NCBI GenBank assembly: GCA_905160935.1
Contig: CAJHZI010000517.1
Coordinates: forward strand, 310,001 to 374,000
Source: Enchytraeus crypticus
Lineage: Eukaryota; Annelida; Clitellata; Enchytraeida; Enchytraeidae
Direction: 5' to 3'
DNA: 64,000 nucleotides
In this document: one piece after another, positions 22,560-33,741 of the stretch
Position numbering within the stretch: position 1 is the stretch's first letter
Layout: each line of letters opens with the position of its first letter
Made by a program: the position numbers and the translations under genes
Notes under the pieces: generated by a model
The model's database searches: none
Seen by the model: only the letters and a program-made list of their open reading frames with translations
Told to the model about the DNA's origin: nothing

Positions 22560-22790
22560 ACTAATGATTACTACTCCGAATTGATGTCGAATTAACTTAT
22601 ATGAACTAGCGAACAGAATCTTCAAATTAAACTATTCCGAATCCGAACAGAACCCGAACTTTGTCAAGTGGATACTGAACCGAACAACTCTAGACTTCCA
22701 TTTTTTTCTAGCTGAACCGGAACAGAGATTTCCATCAAATGAAGCCGAGCCGAAACCGAGTCATAAAAATGTTCAATATTTAAATTCCTA
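22560..22790. repeat. CCGAAC-rich repeat, copy 1
   Basis: Many degenerate CCGAA/GAACC hexamers (CCGAATCCGAACAGAACCCG). A denser copy is at 36575-36785. Confidence 0.6.
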
Positions 22791-22879
22791 ATTAATAGAA
22801 TTGAGAAGTGGGCGTTGAGTAGTGAAGTAAAAGTTCCACTAGAGTAAGTTATAGGAGGCTAATCAAGAGATTGTATGCT

Positions 22880-24058
22880 TGGATTTTCCAGTGTGCGTAT
22901 TTCTCAGTGTATGATGCAATTTAACAATTGTGGGGTTCCACAAGGTAGCATTTTAGGTCCACTAATATTTCTTATTTACATTAATGACATGGCAAATGCT
23001 CTATGAGACTATAAGCCTAAGTTATTTGCAGACGATGTTAATATTTTTATTGCCGGTAAAAATGTAAATGAGCTCGAAAAGAATGCGAATATATGTTTTA
23101 AAAAACATAAAGTATGGTGCGATGCTAACAAAGTTTGCATAAATTTAGATAAAACATGCCATATGATTATTCATAAAGCAAACCAAAGTTATAGTATACC
23201 GCAAAGCTTGAAGTCTTTTTAGATAATGTCCTGATCTCTAGACTAGAACATCTAAAGTTAAATATTTAGGTGTAATACTCGATGAAAACCTTACTTGGAA
23301 ACTTCACGTTGATATGGTATATAGTAGACTGAAAGGACTTATCAGTATTTTATATAATGTTCGTGATTTCTTACCAAAACACTGCCTCAAAAAAATTTAC
23401 TACTCTTTTATTCATAGTCAGATTCAGTATTGCATTGAAATCTATGGAAATACCTACTCCACTCACTTGAGTAATTTGATAACAATGAATAATTCTATAA
23501 TAAGAATTCTATTTAAGAAAAAATTAACAACTAAAACTTCTGAATTATATGAAATAGCAAATTCACTTCCTCTACGCTAACTGTGTAATTTTAAGCTATT
23601 GAAACTTGCTCATCTATGTATTCATAGCCCGGAACAAGTACCAAAAATGTTCACAGACAAGACTAGTTTCGCCAATTCTCTTTCCCATTATAATATGAGG
23701 AAACCGTTGAGTTTATACAAACCTTATACAAATACTAACTATGGAAAAAGAACTACCAGTTACATATGTTCCCTTTTGTGGAATATGCTCCCTGAAAACA
23801 TACAGGCAATCAGTTCCACCAATATTTATTTAAGGAAAATTAAGGAACACGTTGAGAATATGAAGAATAGCAAATTTCCTTTCTTGCCACAAATCCCACA
23901 AATTTATGTTTTTATGCTATTTTACTGTTGACTTGCACTAGTTTTAAAATTTATTTTTTAAGCTTGCATTTGTATTTTTGAGGTAACCAACTAGATGGCG
24001 CTAGTCGCTGTTTTGGTAGCCTCTATTTCTGATTAAATACATAGAACTACTACTACTG
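22880..24058 (+). mobile_element. CR1/Jockey-like LINE, 3' part of reverse transcriptase
   Basis: Contains palm motifs NCGVPQGSILGPLIFLIYIN and KLFADDVNIFIAGKN. After stops and frameshifts come KYLGVILDENLTWKLHVDMV and IHSQIQYCIEIYGNTYS. The C-terminal block KRTTSYICSLLWNMLPENIQ follows. In-frame stops near 23004 and 23219 and a frameshift near 23270 inactivate it. The 3' end is ACTACTACT. It is the most complete reverse transcriptase of this type in the window. Confidence 0.8.
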
Positions 24059-24059
24059 A

Positions 24060-25303
24060 TAGAATAGACAAATTATTAATTATGTGCTGGTTATGTTTTT
24101 GACTGAAATATTTATTCTGATATGAATTCATGCTGTATATTACTTTGGACTTTTTATAACTAGTGTGCAATATTGTAGAGGCGTGTGATTCTGAAATAAA
24201 CTTAAACTCTCTCTCTCTCTGTATGGTTTGTTACTCTTATGTTCTTCTGCGCATATGAGGTAGTAAATTGCACGCTATGCAGAGGAGTTGAACTTCGTTT
24301 AATGAAGCCGATAGAGTTAGAAAGACGCTTACTACATTGTTCTGCTCGTTGTATCTCAACTAAATCATTTGTTAACATTAGCTTTAGCGTACAATTAGCA
24401 ATTGCTCACAGAGTATACAAATTTTATTATATTATTATTATATTGATGTAAGTTGCTTATATTTAAGAGCTATATTATAAATACAAATTTATTTTTGCAC
24501 ACAGTTTACATGTTAAATATTATGAATTTAAAGCTGAGTCGGGATTAATAAACAAGTGCCTCATAACTCTCGTAGTCTTTATTTGTGTAGGCTATCAATT
24601 TTTTGCAAAGATACTCGATATTTCAATAAAGATTTCAAACAGTTTCTGCTAAAATACTTATTTTTAATCTGGCATTTTTACTATCGATAAAAATCTGTGT
24701 TTAGCGCCAAGTTTAACGACTAGTGAACTAAGACACTCTCAGACACGGAACAGCTGGGTTCAAGCCCATCATTTTTCTCCAGCTTAATAGGTTAAAGCTC
24801 TGCTAACTCGACCACTCAGTGGATAATTATATTTCTGGCTGCTACAGCACTTGGCTGAGTTGAATTTAGCATCCGTAAGATTTTCCTTTTACTTACAAGC
24901 CGTTCTAATAGCGCTATAGGGACAAAGAAATATCAAGAGGACTCTCTGATTCCTATTAAATATCTGTAAACTCTTGGATGCTTATGAAGTATCATCTGAT
25001 AAAATTACGTACAGCAGATCATCTGATGTAGGAAATTACTGCAGTTCATTGGCACTGGGATCCCATTAAGAACGTAATTTTCATTGTAGATCATTGAATA
25101 GTTGAACTAAAAATAACATATTATTCAATTACTATCTACATGTAGATTAAGTAGAGATCAAAATAACTATATTTTTAATTAAATTACGTAAATACATGTA
25201 GAGTTTCGCAAGTTTAGCACTGATATATTGATTGACTGTACTTAAAACTAATCTTCGATATGTTGAATTGATTACAGAGCAATCACGTGCGGTTGCTAAC
25301 AAA
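24060..25303. other. Spacer upstream of linker copy 2
   Basis: AT-rich, no recognised element. The presumed promoter of linker copy 2 must lie at its right end. A TATA-like GATATATTGA sits about 80 bp upstream of the ATG, too weak to call. Confidence 0.45.
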
Positions 25304-25517
25304 ATGTCTCCATCAATGATCCTGATCACCTTGACCCTGTTGATAGTGGGATCTTCTTGCAAGTCACGTGATCCTAAGGACGCTCTGCGACTGTCTGCAA
25401 GGCTGGACGAAGTCACGGCGAGACTAGAGAAGCTGGACAGGAAGGTTGATTTGAGGTTGAGTCCAGAGATCAGAGTGAAAGCTCTGAGTCTGAATCATCG
25501 CGTAGAGGCGCTTGAAG
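25304..25517 (+). CDS. Linker copy 2, exon 1 (signal peptide and coiled coil)
   Basis: The ATG at 25304 has AAAA before it. The donor is GTCTGT at 25518, phase 1. Encodes the signal peptide and amphipathic helix ending NHRVEALE. Confidence 0.88.
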
Positions 25518-26771
25518 GTCTGTTGTTGCAGAGATATTATTGTTCTTTAAACACCTTCTAATTATCTTCTAATTAATTACAATTCCCGAACAACACTTTT
25601 ATTAACTTTAAATCTGATACAGTTCCAAATACAATAAAATTAAAAGGGAAAGGCTAAGGCCGACATGTGCATCGGATTCTCTCTAAAAGATATTAGTAAA
25701 ACGTGAGCCAAGGATTTGAACCCCGTCCTACACTCTATATTGCACGTCGTTTTAGTAAAGAAAAGAAAATGTGCTACTGAGTACGCTTAGCTCAAATTGT
25801 TTTTTTATTTTACTCAAGATTTCATTGGTGGTCGCAGCGGCTCGCAAGCAAGCAAAGACTGATGTAAAGTAGCAAAGAATCATTAACTATATGTAATAGT
25901 AGTATCATTTTGAGGAGATAAAAGTGAATATACTAATTATTGTAAAGCGATGACCGTGGAGGTCCATACTGCTGTACAAGATTTTTGATTTGTGTGTATA
26001 GAAACTAGCGTGGTGCTCGGGAACCCAATCCAGTGCTTTGAGTATACTTTACAATTGGAGCGGGAAGTGGAAGTTGATGTGTTGAATGCTTAAAATGTTT
26101 ACACCTCCTAGATGGCTATACTACTTTTAATTTATCTACGCCCTTTTAAAGGGTACACATCTATTTAAATTACCTCTAGGGAAAGATTTTTTTACGGCAA
26201 CTGAGGTGTTGTCTGTAAATTTTGTATTTACGTACATGCATACAATTATGTATGCGTGGTTGGTAAAATTGTAGGCAATGAGGAGTTCTATAATTCTAGA
26301 AGCTGGAATGGCAATTAAACTCTGCGAATTGCGTACAAAAATTAGTGTATGCTATTATTCTTTGTAGGTCACACAAAATGCTATAGCCTAAGCATTTTGC
26401 GTGACGTGCTGAAATGTTACAATCACTGGTGTGATGTAAACTACTACTTATTGAGGAGGACAAGATCAACAGATAATGGTGACTGAATGTGCGTATTGGA
26501 CGCCAAAACAGCAGGAATGAAAGGAGAGCTACCTTAATTAATGGAAATAGGTCCGCAAGATTATTTATAATGTTATTAGCTTATGTGATACATTTACAGA
26601 TGTGCAATAAAATAAGAGTGTCTATGAATTTTAAGATAGTAGCCTACTTGCGAAGGGCCCAACTGTACAATAAAACATATGTACATAATGTACATTTTAT
26701 GTGTAATAAGACATATATATGTAAGAGTGATATGTGTGTTGATGTGCAGCAAGACCTATATATATATATAC

Positions 26772-26802
<31 letters not shown>

Positions 26803-26809
26803 CACACAC

Positions 26810-26846
<37 letters not shown>

Positions 26847-29800
26847 CTTGTGTGTTTATGTGTTTGTGTGTGTATGTGTAGAGGATCATTGTGATAAAAA
26901 TCACTACGATTGCGGGGGTCAGGACAACGAGTGCGTCAGCAAACTGTTCGTGTGTGATGGACATAAGGACTGCAGGAATGGAGACGACGAAAAGCATTGC
27001 AGTTAGAATTATGTTTATTCGAAGAGTTATTGTTAAAGATAATATCATTAATTGCAGTAGTAAAAGTTACGTAATCAATTCTATCAAATTTTTAATAATA
27101 TATAGTTTTTGGTAATTTAAGATTTTTAGATTGTTTAAAATAATTTATTTAACATTTGAAAACCTTCTCACTGAACATTCTGCACTGATGCAAGCAACAA
27201 TAAAAAATTCTAAATATAGTTATAAATCTCTCATGTTGAGGATGATAAGAAATGAAATTAGACAATCCGAAAGCTGCATACATATGCTTAAAAGTAATAT
27301 AGAGGAAGTTCATAGTAAACCTTAGAAGTCATTTATCTAAGCTAAAGGTTATTTTATAGGAGTGGTACCGTTTGAGCCATTTTGGAGTGTCCATCCTGTT
27401 AGTCTATGGAGTGCACATGATTTGCCTGCAAACAGAAATATGAATGAAAAAAATGTACCTTAGACCGACCGATTGATTCCGTTTCAACTTCCGTTTTACT
27501 TTCAACTCTCCGCCTATATAAGTTTAATTTTTACCATAGAATGGTAGAAACATGTAAGTACAACACAACAATCCATCTTACTCACCCACACACATACAGA
27601 AAATAAACAGTACAAAAACGAAACAGCAAACTTAATATCAACAAAATCCATTGAAAAAATTTGACACAATTAATAATAATAATGATAATAATAATAAAGG
27701 TTTAACGTCCGTTTCCTCATCCAGAGATGATGTCAGGGACGTCCCCAACAGCACATATCACTACAGATCAATTCACCCCGACCAATATGCGAAAGAAATG
27801 TGCTGAGGAGAAGTAAGGTCCTAAACGAAAGCCAGTCCGGTGATCAAAAAATGGTCAAAGTAGATTGATTATGTCTATGGTGGGAAAAGGTAAGTTTTAA
27901 GCTTGCTAGAGAATGTTGAAAGAGAAAAACAGGAGCGAAGATTAGCAGGTAAAGAGTTCCGGATTGTGGGTGCTGCGTAAGAAAATGAACGTCTGCCCAA
28001 TGACGTGAGAATATTTGGAACTGAGAGAAGATTGGCATAGGTGGAGCGAAGTGTACATGAGGGGCGATAGGGAAGAAGAATTTCAGATAAGTAAGAAGGC
28101 TTGCCAAATCGCAGAGTTTTGAACTCTGCTATTTTGCTAAATAGAGCTATTTTATATTTTATGCGTTGATTAATTGTCATACATTAATAGTCAATACCAT
28201 AATTATTGAATACTAGATTGTTATAGAAGGTCCAAAATCTAATCTGTGCCATAGAATCTATTAATGAGATCTTCTTCTAGTGCACTGCCTAACGGCAGGT
28301 CCATGGCAGATAACTCTTCCAACCAATTCTATTCTCAGTCTTCCTTTTCATCTCTATATATGAATTTGTTATCAGATCATCCAGTATCCCATGTATCGGT
28401 TTCCTCTATCTTTCTTCTCTTATATTATTTCTTCCATTATATCCTTTACAACACCACCCCCTTATAATATGTCCTATCCAGCTTTTCTTTCTATTGCTTA
28501 TCGCATTAAATAGTTGTCTATCTTTACCGATTCTTTCAAGATCTTCTTCATTTGTAGTTTTGTTAGCCAAACTAATCTTTTCCATCCTTATCCTTAACCA
28601 CCTGTCCAATGCCTCTAGTTTCCTGATGTCTCCAGAGCTCTCTCCAGAACTCCTCTGGAGAGTTGGTACAGATAGACAGTTGATAACTGTATTAAGAAAT
28701 AGGAAGAAGAGTTGGATAGGACACATTCTAAGGGGGAAAGTCTATTAAGAGAGGTCATTGAAGGTAGAATGAATGGAAAAAGAAGAAGAGGCAGGCCGAG
28801 ATTCGGTATGTTAGATGATTTAAAGACCCCACTATCCTGCCTTGCTATTATATGTTATGTGTTATAACTATGTTTTACTACATGTATATGTTATCTGTTA
28901 TACTATGTGTTTTCCAGAACCTCATTTAGAGGTTGGAGACGTGTTCATAGGCTATCAGGAATTTGATCACTGCGGAGCCGTGCAGCCAATAGGAGATAAG
29001 ATCACCTTTAAGATACGTGAAGTTACCCACTATCCTGCCTTTACTCCTGCATATGGGGTACGTATATACGCGAAGTAGGGCTATATAGCACTTACCTCTC
29101 ATTATTTGGTGAAACAGCGAGTTGTTCTTTCTAGTCTCGAATGAGAATCACTTCTAAACTGACTCAATCTAAATTTCACTAAATGGTTCATTCCTTAATA
29201 AAAATATCATCGTCGTCCTAAATTCACTACCAATTGAATATCTACAGACTATTCATATTCGTTCACGTACTTGCCTTAAGTCTGGGTTAATTACTGTTGA
29301 TTTGCGTTTTTTGGCGATGATTGCTATTAAATGTATTCTAGTGTATGTTCATATTGTACATGTGTATTTGGGTAAACAGGATTGTTTTCTCAGGGAATGG
29401 CGCCCTGCCCAGTAAATGTTAGTCGAAGCAGAGGAAGCCATATTGCCCTCATCGTTATAAGCAAAATACCCCCAAGAATAATGGTATACAAGTATAAAAA
29501 GATGCGGAGATGTTCGTTTATATAGATTCGTGAAAACAAATCTCTATAAAGTAAAACATCTGAGCCAGCGTTCAAATGAGATTTTTGCCCTAATGAAGTA
29601 GAAAAAGATAGCTTCCGCTTTTACTTCTAATTGTAAAGTCTACATAAAGCTAAGCATAGACTCTTTATCCAAGCCGACGCTCACTATGAGCAAAGATTTG
29701 CCCAGTTAAGTATCTTCAGTAACACTTTGAACAGTGCTGTGTTTCAACACAGCACTGTTCTTTAACTCAATATAAATCTTTGTAAATACTTAATAGCTTT

Positions 29801-31070
29801 TTTCTTTTTAAAATCTGCTTTTATCTCATCTGGTCTTCTTTTTCTTCTCTTATTTTTGTATTATTTTATTTTCTAATCTCGCTTTAAAACTATATTCTGC
29901 CTATTTGGTATGCACCGGTTGACTTATTGTCATTATTTTTCTTATTTTTATTTAAGTTCACTATAGTTCACATTTAGTTTGTGCTTTTTCCTGTTGCATT
30001 TGCTTATTTGTATGTTGTGTGTGTGAACATTATAGGGTTGAATGACCCTCTTTGGTGTTCTTATTAAATTGAATTGAATTGAACATGTTATAAATCACTT
30101 AAAGATTCATTCATATGTGGACATGAATAGGAAAATGGAAGATAGAGAAGAGTGTAGGCGTTATATATCATAAATATGCCAATAGGCAGTGCAGTAAGAG
30201 AGAAAGAACGTGAATATTCCTTGTTTTAATGCATGTCTGTGTTGAAAGGCATAGAGATGAATATGCATAATTACACTCTATAAAATAATAAACATTAAAG
30301 AATCTACCAATATGTATTTATCATAATTGTGTTTTTAACTATTTTCGGCATAAAAATGAAATTTTCTGAAGAATCTGTAAGCAGATTATTATGGATTTAA
30401 AGACGATTGGCCAAATACAAATATACTAATCATTGTGGAGATCGAGTCAGAATTTGATTGTTAGTGCTTTACTAATTTATTGATTTTTATATAGAAGGAT
30501 TCCCTAGCTGAGATCAGTTTTGAGCAAGTTTTGTCGTCAAAAATAAGATCAAACGGTACTTCGCGGAACTCCGTGTGGGCGCCTTGATTGATTGCTTAGC
30601 AAATGTTAAGGAGTTTGAAATTGTGGAAAATATTACTCATTATTCATTATTTTTTTATTATTTTATTATTTTTGATTATTATTTTTGATTATTTATTATT
30701 TTGAATATTTATTCATTGCTTATTCATTATTTAATGACTAACAGACCTATCGATTAATGTTTAGCTGAGGGCGGAGTTTAAAGCCGGATTCACGGATGGG
30801 AAGGAGACGAGCCTGTACGCCTGGCCATCCAAGGGTTACTTCCGTCACGCGAGCCACACACTGGTCCTGCTGCCTCCGCCTGGAGAGTCAAGGGGTCTCA
30901 GATGTGTATTCGATGGCGCTGACTGGAACCGTTGCGTAGGAGAAACTACCTCAGTAGGTTCTTTGGAAGTGTGCGCCAGATATATCTACTTCCGTAAGGG
31001 TCATGTCCCGGCCTCTCTGCGTCATGATAACCGTCGTCATAGAAGCGATAAGCGTGGAGATCATCATTAG
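25304..31070 (+). CDS. Giant extracellular hemoglobin linker chain, copy 2 (complete, four exons)
   Basis: Exons 25304-25517, 26882-27001, 28918-29057 and 30765-31070 join in phases 1, 1 and 0 to give 259 residues, a normal linker length. Residues 1-19 form a signal peptide (MILITLTLLIVGSSC). Residues 22-71 form a heptad-like coiled coil (RLDEVTARLEKLDRKVDLRL), which in linkers mediates trimerisation. Residues 73-111 are an LDLa module with six cysteines. Residues 112-259 are the beta-barrel domain with CVFDGADWNRC and CARYIYFRKGH, ending in a His/Arg-rich tail. The product is secreted and organises globin subunits. The start ATG at 25304 is chosen because the signal peptide begins there. The gene is about 21 kb downstream of copy 1 in the same orientation. 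Confidence 0.9.
25518..26881 (+). other. Intron 1 of linker copy 2
   Basis: Holds a diverged SINE-like block at 25650-25735 (AGGATTTGAACCCCG) and ends in a (TA)n/(GT)n microsatellite at 26757-26880 that touches the acceptor. No other feature recognised. Confidence 0.65.
26757..26880. repeat. (TA)n with (GT)n microsatellite at a splice acceptor
   Basis: TA runs, a short CA stretch and (TG)n end two bases before the exon-2 AG. A normal polypyrimidine tract is absent there. Confidence 0.85.
26882..27001 (+). CDS. Linker copy 2, exon 2 (LDLa module)
   Basis: The acceptor is ATGTGTAG, directly after a TA/GT microsatellite. The donor is GTTAGA at 27002. 120 nt, phase 1 to phase 1. Encodes DHCDKNHYDCGGQDNEC and CDGHKDCRNGDDEKHC. 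The intron sequences on its 3' side do not match copy 1. Confidence 0.88.
27683..28185 (-). mobile_element. CR1/L2-like LINE 3' fragment
   Basis: The minus strand encodes INQRIKYKIALFSKIAEFKT, FGKPSYLSEILLPYRPSCTL and LGRRSFSYAAPTIRNSLPAN. The 3' tail (GGGACGTCCCCAACAGC reversed) and AAT-type repeat are present. Located in intron 2 of linker copy 2. Confidence 0.75.
28262..28850. mobile_element. Two RTE-like LINE fragments head to head
   Basis: Bases 28262-28640 are in minus orientation (3' end GTGCACTGCCTAACGGCAGG reversed, then [20 protein letters not shown] and LANKTTNEEDLERIGKDRQL). Bases 28650-28850 are in plus orientation with the same segment ([25 protein letters not shown]). The join at about 28640-28660 creates an inverted repeat around GAGCTCTCTCCAGAACTCCT. 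Confidence 0.65.
28918..29057 (+). CDS. Linker copy 2, exon 3
   Basis: Acceptor TTTTCCAG, donor GTACGT. Enters in phase 1 and leaves in phase 0. Encodes EVGDVFIGYQEFDHCG, IGDKITFKIREV and PAFTPAYG. Confidence 0.87.
29729..29760. repeat. Perfect 15-bp hairpin, 2-nt loop
   Basis: GAACAGTGCTGTGTT, loop TC, then its exact reverse complement. It lies inside an intron. No U-run follows and the stem is shorter than a miRNA precursor, so its role is unknown. Confidence 0.8.
29820..30085 (+). mobile_element. Probable LINE 3' tail
   Basis: T-rich region ending TGACCCTCTTTGGTGTTC and then ATTAAATTGAATTGAATTGAA. The short tandem tail is typical of CR1/L2-type 3' ends. No coding motif remains. Confidence 0.4.
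30105..30200 (+). mobile_element. RTE-like LINE 3' end, about 95 bp
   Basis: Matches the terminal segment TCATATGTGGACATGAA...GAAGAGTGTAGGCG...CCAATAGGCAGTGCA seen at 35270-35350. Confidence 0.6.
30765..31070 (+). CDS. Linker copy 2, exon 4 (terminal)
   Basis: Acceptor AATGTTTAG at 30764, phase 0. Runs LRAEFKAGFTDGKETSLYAW, then HTLVLLPPPGESRGLRCVFD, and ends SDKRGDHH before TAG at 31068. The exon contains no methionine codon, so a start-codon-based scan would miss it. Alignment of PPPG, FDG and the cysteines with copy 1 supports it. Confidence 0.87.
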   Translation: MRAEFKAGFTDGKETSLYAWPSKGYFRHASHTLVLLPPPGESRGLRCVFDGADWNRCVGETTSVGSLEVCARYIYFRKGHVPASLRHDNRRHRSDKRGDHH

Positions 31071-31360
31071 CAACCTCACGCTCTCAGCCTAGACCATACA
31101 CGACCGTGAAGTTGTACTCTCTGGCTATTAGAAAGTTTCGTTAATATTCCCTCTACAGGTCATCGCATTCCACCAATTGAACATATCCAAACTACGAGAG
31201 AGATTGAAAGAGAGAGGCATTAAACCTCTTTTCTTTGATATGGCCATACAACTGAACTTTTTAATTTATACATATAACTATCCGGATGCCATGGTTACAT
31301 TTTAATCACAAAATATTTTATATAATAGATAAAACCAAATCTTACATACTGTAATATTCA
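31071..31360. other. 3' flank of linker copy 2
   Basis: Presumed 3' untranslated and intergenic sequence. No element recognised. Confidence 0.4.
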
Positions 31361-31364
31361 TTAT

Positions 31365-31500
31365 AATCAGTTCCTTGCGTTTTGCACAGAACATAGAGCA
31401 CCAACATTCCTCCATTCGTTTCTATCTTAAAACAATCCTTACAACTTCTTCCCATGAAATAATCAATGCTCTCAAATCTTTGTTGATCGTACTGATTTCG
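31365..31500 (-). mobile_element. LINE 3' end of the 32770/50690 family
   Basis: TCAGTTCCTTGCGTTTTGCA and the following 100 bases parallel 50695-50830, the reversed C-terminus of that reverse transcriptase. Confidence 0.55.
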
Positions 31501-31609
31501 TACTACATTACTATTTATTCAACAAAAGTAACTTTAAATATACAAATGCATAGGATAAATATACAAGTGCATTTTAAAAAGTGAATGTTTACTAATAGTA
31601 ATAATAAAA

Positions 31610-32765
31610 ACATTAAAGGTTTAACAATAAAGGTTTAGCGTCCATTTCCTCACTTAAGGATGATGTCAGAGACGTCCACCCACCAAATGTCACTACAAAT
31701 CGATTTACCCCAAACGATCTAAAAAACCTGTGCTGAAGAGAAAGAAAAAGATCCTAAACGGTGCCGGCCCGGTGATAAAAACAGTTAGGCAAGATGAAAA
31801 AAATCTATGGTTGGAAGGGATGTGTTTTCAACCTACAACGAAAAGCGGAAGTAGTAGAACATGAGCGGAGATCAGGAGGCAGAGAGTTCCAAAAAGTAGG
31901 AGCGGAGAAAGAAAATGAACGTCTACCTAACGAGTGAGAATATTAGGAATTTGACAGTTTGGCATCGGAAGAACGAAGCTTACGAGAAGGTTTATATTGG
32001 ATTAGGAGATCAGAAAGGTAAGAAGGTTTACCAAAGAGAAGTGTTTTGAAAGTTAGCATACCAATTCTATACTTAATTCTTTGAACCCCAGGAAGCCATT
32101 GAAGATTATTAAGCAAGGAACTAGAGGTGGCCTGAAGCCTTGAGGATCGACAGACAACACGTGCTAGAGAATTCGGAACGCGTTGCAAACGCAAGAGAGA
32201 AGGAGGTAAGCCATATAGTAATGAATTGCAGAGGTCAAGTTTACAATGAACTATTGAGTTAGCAAGAATTATGGATTAATTTTATCAAGAGATGACTGTA
32301 TCTGTCTGATCTGAATGATCTTGAAGAAAGATGAACGACAGACAGATGAGATATGAGATTAGAAGTCAAGCTTTTCATCAAATATGACACCAAGGTTTTT
32401 AGCCTTGGGAGTAGGAATGAGAGCAAGACTTTGAAAATACATGGAAGAATTGGCTACTTTGGTTCTCTACTGGAGAGTGCCAATTAAAAGATATTCGTTT
32501 TTAGAAGGATTGACAGAGAGACTATTACAACAAAAGCATGAATAAACTTTGTCAAGAACAGATGAAAGGTGTTGCAATTTCAATTCAGAATCTGAGCTAG
32601 AAAATGAGATGTACAGTTGAATATCATCAGTATAGAAGTGAAAGTTTATTGAAGCATTGTTTAAGACATAACTGAGTGGGGTAGTAGAACATTACGAGTG
32701 TCACCAACTCGTTCATAATTGTGACATGAGTTAGACAGAGGTATTTTATCACCATTTATTTTTCT
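31610..32765 (-). mobile_element. CR1/L2-like LINE, 3' portion
   Basis: Long minus-strand copy with its 3' tail at 31620-31700 and a coding stretch NSLARVVCRSSRLQATSSSL, then LQWLPGVQRIKYRIGMLTFK and FGKPSYLSDLLIQYKPSRKL. Upstream segments at 32270-32760 correspond to the LGVIFDEKLD and FADD-distal regions but are frameshifted. It ends abruptly where the plus-strand LINE at 32766 begins. Confidence 0.7.
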
Positions 32766-33690
32766 TCTAGTGATTGATTTTGTAATGAGAAAGGCTTTTG
32801 AAGAAAGAGAATGGGGAATAAAGTTGGGTCATAGGAAATTAACTGATCTTCATTTTGCAGACGATATAGCTTTTCTAGCAAACAACAGCCATCAACTGCA
32901 AGAAATGACATCAGCATTAGAAGAAAATTCTGCAAAAGTTGGATTAATAGTTAGCTCTGAAGAGACAGAAATCCTCACAACTGCAGAGACAGACATATTC
33001 ACGATAAGAGTTCATCAAAGCGAGGTTGAAAAGGTACAAAAGTTCACGCATCTAGGCAGTACAATATCGCAACATGGATCAACTGAAAGAGATGTGGAGT
33101 GTAGAATCGGTAAAGCATACGACGTATTCCAAGAGCTCCAATATATTTGGAAGAGTAATAAACTTGAGGAGTAATTAAAGATAAAAATATATTCAACAAT
33201 TTTTCGACCAGTTTTAATGTATGCATGTGAAGCCTGGGAAAGTACTAATAAAATAAAGCAAAAATTAAACTGTTTTCAACAAAGATGCCTCAGAAGAATT
33301 TTAAATATCCATTATTGGGACCATGTCAAAAATTAAACAGTACTCGAAAGGAGTGGACAAAGAAAATTAGATAAAATAGTTTCTGAGAGAAGGTTGAGGT
33401 TTTTAGATCATTTACTGAGAAAGTCTGAGGATAGCTACGCAAAGACTGCAGTTAACTGGAAGCCAACTCAAGGTAAAAGAAAACGAGAAAGACCTAGAAG
33501 TACTTGGCTAAATGCGATCAACAAGGATTTGAGAGCAGTAAACATTTCATGGGAAGACGCTGTGAAGATTGCTGATGATAGAAACGAATGGGGGAATGTT
33601 GCCGCCCTAAATTCTGTACAGAACGCAAGGAACGCAATGATGATGATGATGAGTGGGGTAGTTAAGAGGGAAAAACGTTAAGGTCCAAAT
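32766..33690 (+). mobile_element. RTE-like LINE, reverse transcriptase C-terminal half (copy 1)
   Basis: Begins [20 protein letters not shown] and has the catalytic block LHFADDIAFLANNSHQLQEM. Then come KVQKFTHLGSTISQHGSTER and [19 protein letters not shown]. After a stop the remaining parts continue: LRFLDHLLRKSEDSYAKTAV, then KRKRERPRSTWLNAINKDLR, ending in (ATG)n. Two or three disabling mutations. The 3' ATG-rich tail is the family's end. Confidence 0.8.
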
Positions 33691-33741
33691 ACAGATTCTT
33701 ATTTACTTATTTACCGATACGCTATTTAGAATCTCCAAATA

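Larger units (their letters stand above)
29058..30764 (+). other. Intron 3 of linker copy 2
   Basis: Contains a perfect hairpin (29729-29760), a LINE-like 3' untranslated tail ending in ATTGAATTGAATTGAA (about 29820-30085) and a short RTE-like tail (30105-30200). The rest is unassigned. Confidence 0.6.

Noticed and set aside
26882-27115. Second partial copy of the linker gene starting at 26882
   Set aside because: It is the in-phase second exon of the complete gene beginning at 25304; phases 1-1 fit on both sides.
27844-28107. Separate small protein on the minus strand
   Set aside because: It is an alternative frame of the CR1/L2-like reverse transcriptase end; the motif-bearing frame is the neighbouring one at 27875-28180.
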